From Tritrichomonas musculus (Eukaryota; Parabasalia; Tritrichomonadida; Tritrichomonadidae), in contig JAPFFF010000001.1 of the NCBI GenBank assembly GCA_039105265.1, forward strand, positions 4,216,001 through 4,280,000: 64,000 bases of DNA, in the 5' to 3' direction. The translations under genes and the position numbers were made by a program. Position 1 is the stretch's first letter. Each line of letters opens with the position of its first letter. Below are positions 30,462-41,100 of this stretch, in pieces. Under the pieces are notes generated by a model. That model ran no database searches, was not told the origin of the DNA, and saw only the letters and a list, made by a program, of their open reading frames with translations.

Positions 30462-30743
30462 TTAACTAGGTCCATAATTATTATTATCATAAGCAGGTTG
30501 TAAGAATTTTTCTTTCCCAGTTTCTAACCAAGGTTGAACTCTATCATTAACTGTTCGAATACCTTTACCAATACCACTTGCAATATTACCAATTGTTCCA
30601 CCTACTGTTTCTCCAACTTTTTCTAAGACAGGTGCAACTTTATCTGCTGCAAATTGTAAACCTTTTTGAACTATTGGAACTGCTTTTTGTGCAAAATTTT
30701 TAACTTTCTCTCCTATTTTTTTAATCCAAGAACCAAAAGCCAT
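30462..30743 (-). CDS. Small amphipathic virion-module protein
   Basis: 93 residues starting MAFGSWIKKIGEKVKN, then alternating Val/Ala/Lys helices and a Gly/Ile-rich segment (GGTIGNIASGIGKGI). No charge-rich tail. The pattern of amphipathic helix then glycine-rich hydrophobic segment resembles small internal capsid proteins that act on membranes, such as adenovirus protein VI. The likeness is in composition only, not in alignable sequence. It is placed immediately before the capsid genes. Confidence 0.6.
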   Translation of the reverse strand: MAFGSWIKKIGEKVKNFAQKAVPIVQKGLQFAADKVAPVLEKVGETVGGTIGNIASGIGKGIRTVNDRVQPWLETGKEKFLQPAYDNNNYGPS

Positions 30744-30812
30744 TGTATAGAATTGTTTTTCATTTTAAAAAAAATTGGCTTTTCGAATTTTTTAAATTCT
30801 TCATAAAAACAG

Positions 30813-32609
30813 ATGACTTATCAAAACGCACAATTTAAGAATACAGGAAATGATGAAGGTGACATATTAAACTTTTTCAATAATCATTTGAGGACATTAG
30901 TGCAAAAGAATGGAGGAGATAATACTTTTTCAGTTGTAGAAGAATTATGTCATGACAAAGATGAAACAATTCCAATTGGTACAAAAACAAAAATAAGATT
31001 AACTCATTCTGGTCATACAATATCTCAAATAGAGAAAAGTTTTCTTCGATTAATCGTAGATTTAAATCTATCAATGAACAAAACAATTGCTCCCAACGTG
31101 TTTACTGGAAAAGATTGGGAAAAATTAAATTTGATTTTCGTTGGTTTCAAAGATGCTGTTGAAATCATATCTGAATTACAATTTTGGGTTGATGGAAAAT
31201 TAATCTCAGGTTATCATCAAAGTGAAATGGTTAGAGAATCCTTCGCATATAATTCAATTCGACCAAAAGATTCAAAGTATAATTCTGCTCATTCTCATTC
31301 TTTATGGGAAAGTGTTTGTTGTATGTCTCCAAATGTTGCAGGTGTTTATATTCCAATGAGTGCATTTGAAGGTAATAATAAGAAAGTACAGGTCAAAATG
31401 GAACTTGTAATTCCTTTCACAGATCAATTAGCATTACAAGCTTGGAGATTATATCCAAATCGAATTTTAGGAGAAGTTGAAGAAGAAATAAAATTCACAT
31501 TAGATGGTTTAGTTTGGTGTCAAGTTCCTCCAAAGAATGTTGCCGAAGCTATTAAATTTTGGACATCAGCAAATAATGGTGAATTAAATGCACCTGATCT
31601 TCCAATTACAAATCATTTTGTTCAAATTAATCAAGAGGCACTCATTGTTTCCAAAGTTTATCAATGTGCGTTCGGAAACTTTAAAAAGAACGATACAACA
31701 GAAAACAAACTTCCAAATAATGCCTATTATTGTGCATCGAGTGTACATGATGCGACTGGTGTCGCACAATGGAATAAATATGAAATAGATTTGAATACAT
31801 TAGAAGTTAATGTAAATGAATGTAAAATTGAAAAATGTCGTACAAATTGTGCTGGATTTGGTGTCAAACCTGATGTTATTGAAGCTTTAATGACAACTTT
31901 ACAAGAACCAATTATTATTCCATCTCAAGAATTAACACGATATCAATTTGAATCAAGAATTACAGAAAAACGAATAGATATTTCAAAATCAATTCCATTA
32001 AAGAATGCAACAAATATTACTTTAATGTTTCCAAGTAAACCAAATGACTTAACAGTTTATCAAAATCCAATGTTTACTCAATTTAGATTATCAGTTAATA
32101 AAAAGAAATATCCAGAAACTGAGTTTGATAATTCTTGGGATGGAAGATTTGTTCAATATCAATTAATGGCAAATGAATTAGATGGGTATATTGAACCAAC
32201 AGTTGAATATTTAGAATCAATATCTAGACCTTTAAATCATGTTTATGAATCGATTCCAACCATGAATCAGCATGATCGATATTTCATGTGTCCATTTGAT
32301 AATACAAGTTTTGGAATTAATTTTCAATTGGAGAGAGGTAATTCTGGATATGTATTTGATGGAGTTGATACTGGTAATCAAGCTGTTTCAATTGAATTCC
32401 GTGGAAATCTTATTGAAGTTGATGAGAAATGTCGTTATTTATACCCATATTATAAAAATAATGCAGGAACAATTCAAGTAAATACAGACGCGGGATCAAA
32501 AGTTTCACCAATTCCAGAAATGTGGATTTGTTCTGATACTTATTGGACTTGGTCAATTCAAGATGGTGTTCAATATTACCCACGTGGAAGACCAACTGGT
32601 TATGACTAA
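30813..32609 (+). CDS. Major capsid protein, copy 1 (double jelly-roll)
   Basis: 598 residues from MTYQNAQFKN. It contains blocks shared with its neighbour: HTISQIEK, a VGFKDAVEII segment, GYHQSEMVRESFAYNSIR, SHSLWE, a MSPNVxGVYIP strand, an IPFTDQL-xLQAWRLYPNRIL stretch, DGLVWCQVPPKN and a C-terminal WICSDTYWTWSIQDG. Length and beta-rich, Trp/Tyr-rich pattern fit the double jelly-roll major capsid protein of Mavericks. The downstream paralogue starts 32 bases after its stop. The ATG at 30813 is the first of the frame. Confidence 0.8.
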   Translation: MTYQNAQFKNTGNDEGDILNFFNNHLRTLVQKNGGDNTFSVVEELCHDKDETIPIGTKTKIRLTHSGHTISQIEKSFLRLIVDLNLSMNKTIAPNVFTGKDWEKLNLIFVGFKDAVEIISELQFWVDGKLISGYHQSEMVRESFAYNSIRPKDSKYNSAHSHSLWESVCCMSPNVAGVYIPMSAFEGNNKKVQVKMELVIPFTDQLALQAWRLYPNRILGEVEEEIKFTLDGLVWCQVPPKNVAEAIKFWTSANNGELNAPDLPITNHFVQINQEALIVSKVYQCAFGNFKKNDTTENKLPNNAYYCASSVHDATGVAQWNKYEIDLNTLEVNVNECKIEKCRTNCAGFGVKPDVIEALMTTLQEPIIIPSQELTRYQFESRITEKRIDISKSIPLKNATNITLMFPSKPNDLTVYQNPMFTQFRLSVNKKKYPETEFDNSWDGRFVQYQLMANELDGYIEPTVEYLESISRPLNHVYESIPTMNQHDRYFMCPFDNTSFGINFQLERGNSGYVFDGVDTGNQAVSIEFRGNLIEVDEKCRYLYPYYKNNAGTIQVNTDAGSKVSPIPEMWICSDTYWTWSIQDGVQYYPRGRPTGYD

Positions 32610-32622
32610 GATAAGATCTAAA

Positions 32623-32637
32623 TTTTTTTTGCAAGAA
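32623..32637 (+). promoter_or_regulatory. T-run plus TGC motif before capsid copy 2
   Basis: TTTTTTTTGCAAGAA three bases before the ATG at 32641, inside the short gap after capsid copy 1. It helps fix the start. Confidence 0.4.
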
Positions 32638-32640
32638 CAA

Positions 32641-34464
32641 ATGACTTATCAAAACGCTCAATTTAGAAACTTTGGAAATGATGAAGGTGACATATTAAAC
32701 TTTTTCAATGATCATTTAAGAAATTTGGTATCAAAGAATGGAGGAGATAATACTTTTTCATCTTTTTCAGAAGAATTTCATGAAAAAGATATACCAATTG
32801 AAAGTCTCACAGAAAGAACAAGAATATCATTAACTCATAATAATCATACAATATCTCAAATAGAAAAAGGTTTTATATCAATGATTGTTGAATTTGATGT
32901 TGGTTTTGATGAACAATTAGACAAAGAGAATTTTTGGATAAATGCTGGAGATGAGGCAAATCCAGTCTGGGTACCAAAAGATTGGGGTGAAATTTGTCAG
33001 ATATTTGTAGGATTTAAAGATGCTGTAGAAATAATTGATGAAGCTAGATTCTATGTCGATGGAAAATTGGTTCAAAACTATCATCAAACAGAGATGATTC
33101 GAGAATCTTTTGCATATAATTCGATTCGTTCTCGTGATTCAAAATTAAATTCACCTCATTCTCATTCATTATGGGAAAATGTTATTACAATGTCTCCGAA
33201 TGTTTGTGGAGTATATATTCCAGTTTCTGAACTCTGCTGGGAAGATGATCAAACTCAAAAATTGGTTCATATTGAATTAGAATTAATAATACCATTTACA
33301 GATCAATTAGTTTTACAAGCTTGGAGATTATATCCAAATAGAATTCTTGGTGAAATAGAAGAAGAAGTTCGATTTTGTTTAGATGGTTTAGTTTGGTGTC
33401 AAGTTCCTCCAAAGAATGTTGGACAACAAAAACTACTACACTATGATGATCCAATTTTTGAAATCAATTCTCCAAATCTTCCACTTTCCAATCGTTTCAG
33501 TCAAATCAATCAATTAGGAATCATCGTTGATTCAATGACGACAATGAGTAGACTACAACTCAAGGATATGGCAACAAGACATTTTTTCAGAGAATGGTCG
33601 TCAATTCCATTTGATTTAACGAAGTTTTCATTAAACAATGAGACCAATGATATGGAGATGAATTTTACAATTATGTCATTAGAAATGTTTACGTTAACAA
33701 TTAATACTTCAAAATTTAAAATAAGAGAAGGAAGATCAAATTTGTTTGGATTTGGAATTAAACCAAATGTCTTAGAATCATTAATGACAACTTTTCAAGA
33801 ACCTTTAATTGTACCAGCTCAAGAATTAAGAAGAGTAATTTTTGATCAACCAATAACAGAAAAAGGAATAAATGTTTCAAAAAGTATGCCGTTAGTTAAT
33901 GCTACAAATATAACAATGATGTTTCCAAGATCTAATTTTGATTATACTGTTTATAGAAATATTATGCATAAAAATGTTCAATTAATTATTGATAAGAAAT
34001 TATATCCACAAAAAGAATTTGAAAATACTTGGAATGGAAGATTTGTTCAATATCAATTAATGGCAAATGAATTAGAAGGTATTGAGGCAACTCCTGAATA
34101 TTTAGAATCAATATCTAGACCTTTAAATGATTTGAAAAATAATTTTCGTTATTATTGTAGTCTTTACGATGATACAAATTTTGGAATTAATTTTCAATTA
34201 GAGAGAGGTAATTCTGGATATGTATTCGATGGAGTTGATACAGATAATCATGAAGTTTGGATTCGATTTAAAGCAGATGCAATTGTTACAGATGACCAAA
34301 ATTCGTATTATTACCCAGAAATAAATATTGATCAAACAGTTGACGAAACAGCAATAAATACAGCTCATCCAGAAATGTGGATTTGTTCTGATACTTATTG
34401 GACTTGGTCAATTCAAGATGGAGTTCAATATCATGATGATGGAGTACCAAGTGGCTATAAGTAA
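32641..34464 (+). CDS. Major capsid protein, copy 2 (paralogue)
   Basis: 607 residues from MTYQNAQFRNFGND. The open frame reaches back into the previous gene, but its N-terminus aligns with copy 1 from the ATG at 32641, which also follows a T-run and TGCAAGAA by a few bases. The same blocks as copy 1 are present. The first and last thirds are closest, while the middle (about residues 280-390) has diverged. Two tandem double-jelly-roll capsid genes imply either a mixed capsid or a specialised second shell protein; which one is inference. Confidence 0.8.
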   Translation: MTYQNAQFRNFGNDEGDILNFFNDHLRNLVSKNGGDNTFSSFSEEFHEKDIPIESLTERTRISLTHNNHTISQIEKGFISMIVEFDVGFDEQLDKENFWINAGDEANPVWVPKDWGEICQIFVGFKDAVEIIDEARFYVDGKLVQNYHQTEMIRESFAYNSIRSRDSKLNSPHSHSLWENVITMSPNVCGVYIPVSELCWEDDQTQKLVHIELELIIPFTDQLVLQAWRLYPNRILGEIEEEVRFCLDGLVWCQVPPKNVGQQKLLHYDDPIFEINSPNLPLSNRFSQINQLGIIVDSMTTMSRLQLKDMATRHFFREWSSIPFDLTKFSLNNETNDMEMNFTIMSLEMFTLTINTSKFKIREGRSNLFGFGIKPNVLESLMTTFQEPLIVPAQELRRVIFDQPITEKGINVSKSMPLVNATNITMMFPRSNFDYTVYRNIMHKNVQLIIDKKLYPQKEFENTWNGRFVQYQLMANELEGIEATPEYLESISRPLNDLKNNFRYYCSLYDDTNFGINFQLERGNSGYVFDGVDTDNHEVWIRFKADAIVTDDQNSYYYPEINIDQTVDETAINTAHPEMWICSDTYWTWSIQDGVQYHDDGVPSGYK

Positions 34465-34488
34465 AATTTTTATTTGATTAGAAAAAAT

Positions 34489-34968
34489 ATGTCAACATTA
34501 ATTTCATATAACATTGATCCTCGATTAAATATTCAACCTACAAAAATTCATAAAACTTATTATCCAATTCAAGGTTGGAAGATAGATAATCCTGAAAAAC
34601 AAAAATTAGATGAATGTCTAACAGTTGATAACTTTTATTTAGAAAAAGATAGATTTGTTTATAAATTTCCATCAGAATTTCATACACCTACTCAAGGTCA
34701 AGAACGATATATCATTTATCAATATTGTTATTTATTAAAAGATGGACATACTGCATCAAATTATACCGTTCATGCGAGTTTTGTTCCTCGAAATAATTAT
34801 TGTGATAGTTTAGTTTATGTTGCAAATTTACAAGTTCCTGATGATAATAGAAAATATTTAATTGATTCAGAGATGAGACAAGGCTTTATGGTTTGGTTTA
34901 AAGATACTCGAACAAGAAAAATAATAGTTCCTGATTATTTCATTATTTTCTTAAAATTAGAATATTGA
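34489..34968 (+). CDS. Possible minor capsid (penton-type) protein
   Basis: 159 residues from MSTLISYNID, beta-rich with frequent Tyr and Phe and few charges in runs. It directly follows the capsid genes, where Mavericks and virophages usually keep the single jelly-roll penton gene, and the length is on the short side for that family. Sequence alone does not prove the fold. The frame opens slightly earlier at a TTG; the ATG at 34489 is used. Confidence 0.5.
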   Translation: MSTLISYNIDPRLNIQPTKIHKTYYPIQGWKIDNPEKQKLDECLTVDNFYLEKDRFVYKFPSEFHTPTQGQERYIIYQYCYLLKDGHTASNYTVHASFVPRNNYCDSLVYVANLQVPDDNRKYLIDSEMRQGFMVWFKDTRTRKIIVPDYFIIFLKLEY

Positions 34969-34973
34969 ATCAA

Positions 34974-34993
34974 TTTTATTTTTGGTGCGAAAA
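34974..34993 (+). promoter_or_regulatory. T-run plus TGC motif before fibre A
   Basis: TTTTATTTTTGGTGCGAAAA ten bases before the ATG at 35004. Confidence 0.4.
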
Positions 34994-35003
34994 TAAAAAT
35001 TTA

Positions 35004-38000
35004 ATGACAGGTGTTTGGACCGATACAGATTTTGAAAATTTTGCAAAAGTAGGAGGTGGAGGAGGACCTGCAATTGATACTAGTAAATTTGTTCAAAACG
35101 AAAATGGAGTTGCAAAAGATTTACATGTTAATGGCACTTTATTTTGTTCGGAAAATGTCACGTTTCTTCAACCTGAGACAGTAATTTGGAACACTGATAA
35201 AGGAACTAAAAATTTAAAAAATATTTATGAAGATATTGGACAAATTCAAGCCGCGGATAAAGATGAATTAGAAAGAACAATGGATACAAAAGATAATGTA
35301 ATCAAAGCAAATTTAACAACATCTATTAATGCCAATAAAGCTCAAATTGATACTCTAACAACAGATTTGAACGAAAATAAAACAAAAACCACAACTGTGG
35401 AAACAAATTTGAATAATCATCTAACTGACTATAATACATTTAAATCAAATACGAATACATCATTAATATCTGAAACGACAGCAAGAGAAAATGCTGATAC
35501 TCAAATAAAAAATAGATTAGACATAATTGAACCAGTCATTCCAAAAATTCAAAATGACACTTATCTTTATCCAAAAACCTACCCTAGTGTTTTTCAGAAT
35601 TCTGTTCAATTTAATTTTCAACATTCCGAGGAAAACAAAACATTAACTCCAAACCAAATCTATTCACAACTTCAAAATTTAGACGACGAAGGAAATGCAA
35701 AATATAATTTTATGCTACAATGGTATCCGAGATCAACACCATCCGCGGATTATGGAAAACCAACGATAAGTTCAAATACTGTTTCAGCTAATAAAGTTGG
35801 ACAGAAAGTCAATGATTTATTCGATGTGAGAAAAAAATCATTTTCAATTCTTGATGAAACAGAGGATCTTCCAAAATTGGTTTTTGATATCAAGCCACTC
35901 TTTCTCCACAGTGCCTATGTTCTTGACGGTTCCACGTCATCAAAAAATATAATTGAGTTACATTCTGCTTTGAAATCAATTCCAAAATTAACAGATTCAA
36001 TAACTCATTTTATGAATGATTTAACATTCGAAAGAGAAGTATCTTCAGAGGGCAAGGTCAAAAAAGAAGAATATATTTATCCAAGACAAATTTCAAGGTT
36101 CAACGGTCTCGTCTTATTCTACAATTCCGGTAATTCTAGACATGTTCATTCACATAAAATTATTAATTGCTTATCGAATTTTTATGATGATGGAACTACA
36201 AGACCATCATTTCCGTTATATTATTTTCCCAAAGGAACAACAGAGGAACAAATTAAGAATGGATCAGCGACAAAACTATCAAAAACAGTTTCAGAAATTT
36301 GTCACAAAATAGTTGATTTAGACGATGTTGAAAAAAAAGAAATTCAATTACCAGGTGAAGATACATCAACAAAACGATTAGAAGTGAATATTCAATCTTA
36401 TTTTCCAAAAGGTATTTTGATTGGTGATGGTTCAAATGATAAATCAAAAACACTTGATGTTTATCGTCAAATATCAGGTTTACCATCAATTGATCAAGAA
36501 GTCCTTGAAAAATTAAAACATTTTACTATTGAAACTCTTGATTGGGAAGAAAAAGATGAGGACGGTGATGTTGCGGCGACAAAACAAACAACTCTAACCT
36601 GTAATGATTTAGTTTATTTTCCAAAAGGTTGGGCAATTCGGTACAAAAGAGCCGATAATAAATATATCGTATTGACATCATCCGCTTTTACGGCGATTCA
36701 TCAATGGACAAATCAACAAATTGTTGATAATTATTATACTCAAAAAGTTGTTGATACAGCTCAAATTGGAAAAAACAAAAAGAAAGGAACAACATTTCGA
36801 TCAGTTCAACCCCAAACAGATTCTGAAGTTTTTGATGAAATAGATTTAGACAAAATGAATGCAGAACGAGAAGCTGAACATCAAATTATTGATCGAATTT
36901 TTGATTATATTAATCTTACTTATAATGCTTTAAATGAAACTGATCAAGATTTAGAAAATAATCATCTGACAAATAAACAATTAGGATTAATATTTAGAAA
37001 TTCAATATTTGCAGAATCAATGAAAAACTCAATTCCGTTAAAACCTTTAAAACCTCAAGAATTAGCTGCTTATGGTTTTGTTAATTTTGAACAACATGGT
37101 TCTGAAATATTTGACGATCATGGTAGACATGCATTTAAAACTTGTACTTATTCAATTGATTCTAATTCAAATACGATCTTAAATATTGAATTAAAAGGAA
37201 TTGATCATTATCATGCTGATCATTTAATAATTCATGTTTTCGAAAGAGAAAGAGATATAACTAAATTAGGTTATGCATTATCAAATATTGATTTAGTATT
37301 TGATGTTCAAATTAGTTCTAATCAAATTGAATCAAATTTGTCATCAAAATTATATACATATTCAATAACAAAAGATGCAAATGTTGATAAAGTAATGATT
37401 CAAATAATTGGTACATTTAATTTAAAAATGTTAGAAGATGAAAATGATTTGAATTTTTGGGAAGATCAAGAAGAAAATATAGAACCTGATATTGAATTAG
37501 ATAATCGAATTATTGTATATTATCAATTACCTGCAAATGAGAATTTCAAAAATTATTTGGCCACTCTTGGTTCATCATCATCAGGAGGTTCTATAGATTT
37601 TGATACATTAACTAGAATAACAAATTTAGAAAATACAATGAAAAATTATACTGAAAGGGTATCAACCTTAGAATCAAATGTTGATCAAATTGGAAATGTA
37701 TTTTCTGCTGATACTACTGAGAGTCAAGAATATCGAAATAAAGAAGGTTTTGTCATAAATAATAAAGCTCAAACATTGGCATTAAATGAGGAAAAACCAG
37801 TTGTATTAACATTGGAAGAAAAATTAAAGAAATGGCAAGACGAAGAACTAGATCAATTAAAATGGTTAAATCAAGGAATCAAAGAGATTTGGTCATTTTG
37901 TGCTGGTCTTTCAGAAGATTTATCTCGATTAGAAGAGAATCAATGTCAATGTGGAGGTAGTGGAACAGTATCAGATGACAAATTAACTGCTTTGGAACGT

Positions 38001-38156
38001 AAATGTAAAAATATTGAAACTGATCTAACGTTTGAAAATTTGACAACTGAGAATCGAATTAAGATCTTAGAAGATAAAACTAAAAATATTGAATGTGATA
38101 AATTTTATGATAGTAGAATTCAGTTATTAGAAGAAAAATGTTCCACAATTGAGTAA
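35004..38156 (+). CDS. Fibre-like structural protein A
   Basis: 1050 residues from MTGVWTDTDF. The N-terminal part has a VGGGGGP hinge and GVAKDLHVNGTLFC, like the base of fibre proteins. Residues about 90-190 and 900-1050 are heptad coiled coils with regular Thr/Asn and Leu spacing. The middle is beta-rich with VYYFPKG- and YPRQISR-like segments. A CQCGGSG turn lies near the C-terminus. The ATG follows TTTTTGGTGCG by about 15 bases. It probably forms a trimeric surface spike or fibre with protein B; that role is inferred from architecture and place. Confidence 0.6.
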   Translation: MTGVWTDTDFENFAKVGGGGGPAIDTSKFVQNENGVAKDLHVNGTLFCSENVTFLQPETVIWNTDKGTKNLKNIYEDIGQIQAADKDELERTMDTKDNVIKANLTTSINANKAQIDTLTTDLNENKTKTTTVETNLNNHLTDYNTFKSNTNTSLISETTARENADTQIKNRLDIIEPVIPKIQNDTYLYPKTYPSVFQNSVQFNFQHSEENKTLTPNQIYSQLQNLDDEGNAKYNFMLQWYPRSTPSADYGKPTISSNTVSANKVGQKVNDLFDVRKKSFSILDETEDLPKLVFDIKPLFLHSAYVLDGSTSSKNIIELHSALKSIPKLTDSITHFMNDLTFEREVSSEGKVKKEEYIYPRQISRFNGLVLFYNSGNSRHVHSHKIINCLSNFYDDGTTRPSFPLYYFPKGTTEEQIKNGSATKLSKTVSEICHKIVDLDDVEKKEIQLPGEDTSTKRLEVNIQSYFPKGILIGDGSNDKSKTLDVYRQISGLPSIDQEVLEKLKHFTIETLDWEEKDEDGDVAATKQTTLTCNDLVYFPKGWAIRYKRADNKYIVLTSSAFTAIHQWTNQQIVDNYYTQKVVDTAQIGKNKKKGTTFRSVQPQTDSEVFDEIDLDKMNAEREAEHQIIDRIFDYINLTYNALNETDQDLENNHLTNKQLGLIFRNSIFAESMKNSIPLKPLKPQELAAYGFVNFEQHGSEIFDDHGRHAFKTCTYSIDSNSNTILNIELKGIDHYHADHLIIHVFERERDITKLGYALSNIDLVFDVQISSNQIESNLSSKLYTYSITKDANVDKVMIQIIGTFNLKMLEDENDLNFWEDQEENIEPDIELDNRIIVYYQLPANENFKNYLATLGSSSSGGSIDFDTLTRITNLENTMKNYTERVSTLESNVDQIGNVFSADTTESQEYRNKEGFVINNKAQTLALNEEKPVVLTLEEKLKKWQDEELDQLKWLNQGIKEIWSFCAGLSEDLSRLEENQCQCGGSGTVSDDKLTALERKCKNIETDLTFENLTTENRIKILEDKTKNIECDKFYDSRIQLLEEKCSTIE

Positions 38157-38159
38157 ATC

Positions 38160-38175
38160 TTATTTTTGTTGCAAA
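38160..38175 (+). promoter_or_regulatory. T-run plus TGC motif before fibre B
   Basis: TTATTTTTGTTGCAAA nine bases before the ATG at 38185. Confidence 0.4.
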
Positions 38176-38184
38176 TGTAAAAAA

Positions 38185-41100
38185 ATGCTGACTAAATTTA
38201 AGGGCGATATTCAATTTAAAGTAGATGGTAAAACATATTTAGGTTCTCAATTGTTAACATCAAAATCGAATGAGTTTGAAACTGTTGAAGGTTTTTCTGA
38301 TTATCATGTGACTAGAGATGCATTAACTGAAGATGAATTTAATTTTGATACTAATGTTATGAAAAGATTAAATATTGACATGAACCAAGAAGATATCACA
38401 AAATTATTACAAATCGATGAAAAGACTGAAGTGTTTAAAATAAATTTAAGAAAAAATGTTTTTATCGATATTGAAGGAAATTATATTCATCAATTATCAA
38501 TTTACATTATTAATAAGCATTTTGTATGTCCAGGAATTTTTATAGTTGAAGATAATAAAGTTAATATTAATGAACATAATTCTCAATATCCTTTTTTAGC
38601 TGTTGATAAGAATTTAAATCTTGATTTGAAATCTTTGTACATTAATGGTGAAATTAGTATTATTTATCAATTACCATTAACACATTTGAAATCAACATTA
38701 CCTTCCATCAAATGTGATATCATAGATTCTAGAAATAGTTTGAAATTACATGAATCTGATAACTTATATTTATACAAACCAAGTGTCATAACCGAAGAAA
38801 CATTGACTGATAATATTGATGTATATACAATGAAATGGACAATTCCTACTGATTATAGTATTCCTGACGGTTTAAAATTTGAATTTAAAGAACATTGTTT
38901 TGGAAATATTTGGACTTATATTTATAGTAATGGAAGATGGACTGGGAATAATATTAAAGGTCGAATAAATGGTAAAATTATAAATAAAAGAAATGAACAA
39001 GAATCAGGTAAAAGTCAAACAAAATATCAAGAAAGAGATGGAGCGTTAATTATGATTAAAAGAACTCCAATAAATATTTTGGTAGGTACTAATCAGAACG
39101 AATGGGAAACAAACATCTTTGAAAAATTAAAAAGAATTTGGGATATTGAATCGAAAGTATTATTAAAAGATGGTACAATCGAAAAAGGTGATAAATATGG
39201 TTTAAATTTTGATGTTGAAGTTTGGTTACCAAAATATTTAGAAGGTGATGTTATTTATAATTGTGCTTCGGTTCATGCTTATATTAATGGTTATTCAACG
39301 AAAAAAGATAGTTTGAATTTTTCAAATTGGGAAAGAGTATATTTAGATTTCAAAATTGATTCTCCAAAATATAATAATCGATTAAGTTTTATTCCTGAAA
39401 ATTTGTATACAGGTACTGCTGATTATGATAAAAATTATATGAGTTTAAAAGGTGATTTAGATACAATTGAAAAATTAACTTATGATTATTCATCTCGACA
39501 TGGAATTGAGAATCAAGATTTAGTATTATATTTAAGAAAAGATTTAGTAGATCCAATTGAAGAAATTAATTGGGATAAAAATACTAATCCATTTGAATAT
39601 ATAATTAATCAACAATATTATGAAGTGAGTCCAAATCCAAATGCAGCAACTACTTTATATACTGATTACAACATAACTTCATCAAAAATTATTACAGCTG
39701 ACAATATTACAACAATGAGATCAGATTTAAATTTAGTTTCAAATACGATTGATGTTGTTTCTGTTGATGTTGATAATTTAGATAAATCCGTTGAAAATTT
39801 AAAAACAAGAATGACTCTAACTGAAAAAATAACTGAAAAATTAGAAGCTGATGTTGATAAAATTAGATTAAGACAAAATATTCAAATGGTAGCTGGTTTG
39901 ATAGGTTTTAGTGCAAAAGGTATATCATTTGGTATAAAAAGTATTTCTGGTGTTGTAAGTAATATGTGGAAAGCTTGGGTAGAATCAAATGCAGAAATGG
40001 AATTAGCAGATTTATCAAGAAGTGATGGAGTTTCATTATCTGGTGTAAGAAATTGGTGTGAATCTGGTGCAACAACAATTCCAATATTTGATGAAAAAGA
40101 AGAAGAACAAATTTTAACAGTAGGTGGTGGAAAACAATTATGTTATTCATTTAGAGATTCAATGAAGAAACCTTTATTGAAAATTGTAGATAAAATTGAG
40201 GAAATTGAAAGTGATTATATTTCCAGAAGTGAACTAACAAGAATGGATACAATTGATATAGTTATCAAAGTTAATGAAATGGATGTTCCAATAATTTTAA
40301 CTGCAGAAGAAGAATTAAAAAATGGTATTTGTGTATTTAAATTATTCACCTCTGAAGGTCAAAAACGAGTTTATATCAAAATTGAACAAGGTACAATAAC
40401 TGATTATAAAGGAGTTGATACAACAACAACAATAGATAGCATCACAATTGAAGGTCTTCCAAAATCTGAAGAATATCGTACAAAATATTTATCATGGATT
40501 GATAAATCAGGAAAAACAATTACCTTGACTGGAGAAAATACAGATGCTAAATTAATTGGTTGTGTTATTGAAAAGAATACATTTATTAGACTTTTAGTTG
40601 AGAAAACTCCAGCTGATATTGCTTTTCTATCTGATATTGAAGCTTTAGATGAAAAAATAAATGCATTAGCAGTAAATAGTCATCAAAATGATGTTGCAAT
40701 GTTGAGTCTTGAATATCCAACAACTGACGAAGTAAATACTGCTTTAGAAACTATTCAACAAGAATTAGCTAAGAAACCAAATATTGAAGAATTATATACG
40801 AAAGAAGAAGCGGATGCAAAATATGCTTTGAAAAGTGAAATCCCTGAAATTCCTGATGATTATGCGACAATCGACGATCTGGATCAATATGCCTTGAAGA
40901 AAGACGTCTCCAAATATCGAGAGAAAAAGGATTTAATATATAAAGATGCTGTCGATGTGCCTTTTGAAAATGTCCGAGATAGTTCAGGAAGGTGGGAAGC
41001 CAAAATAAAAATGACTAGGGGAACTCGTCTTGTTGGAACGATTACTGATGCTGGTGTGGTCAAGAATTTTGATTTTCTGTTTGATTATAATGAAAATGTA

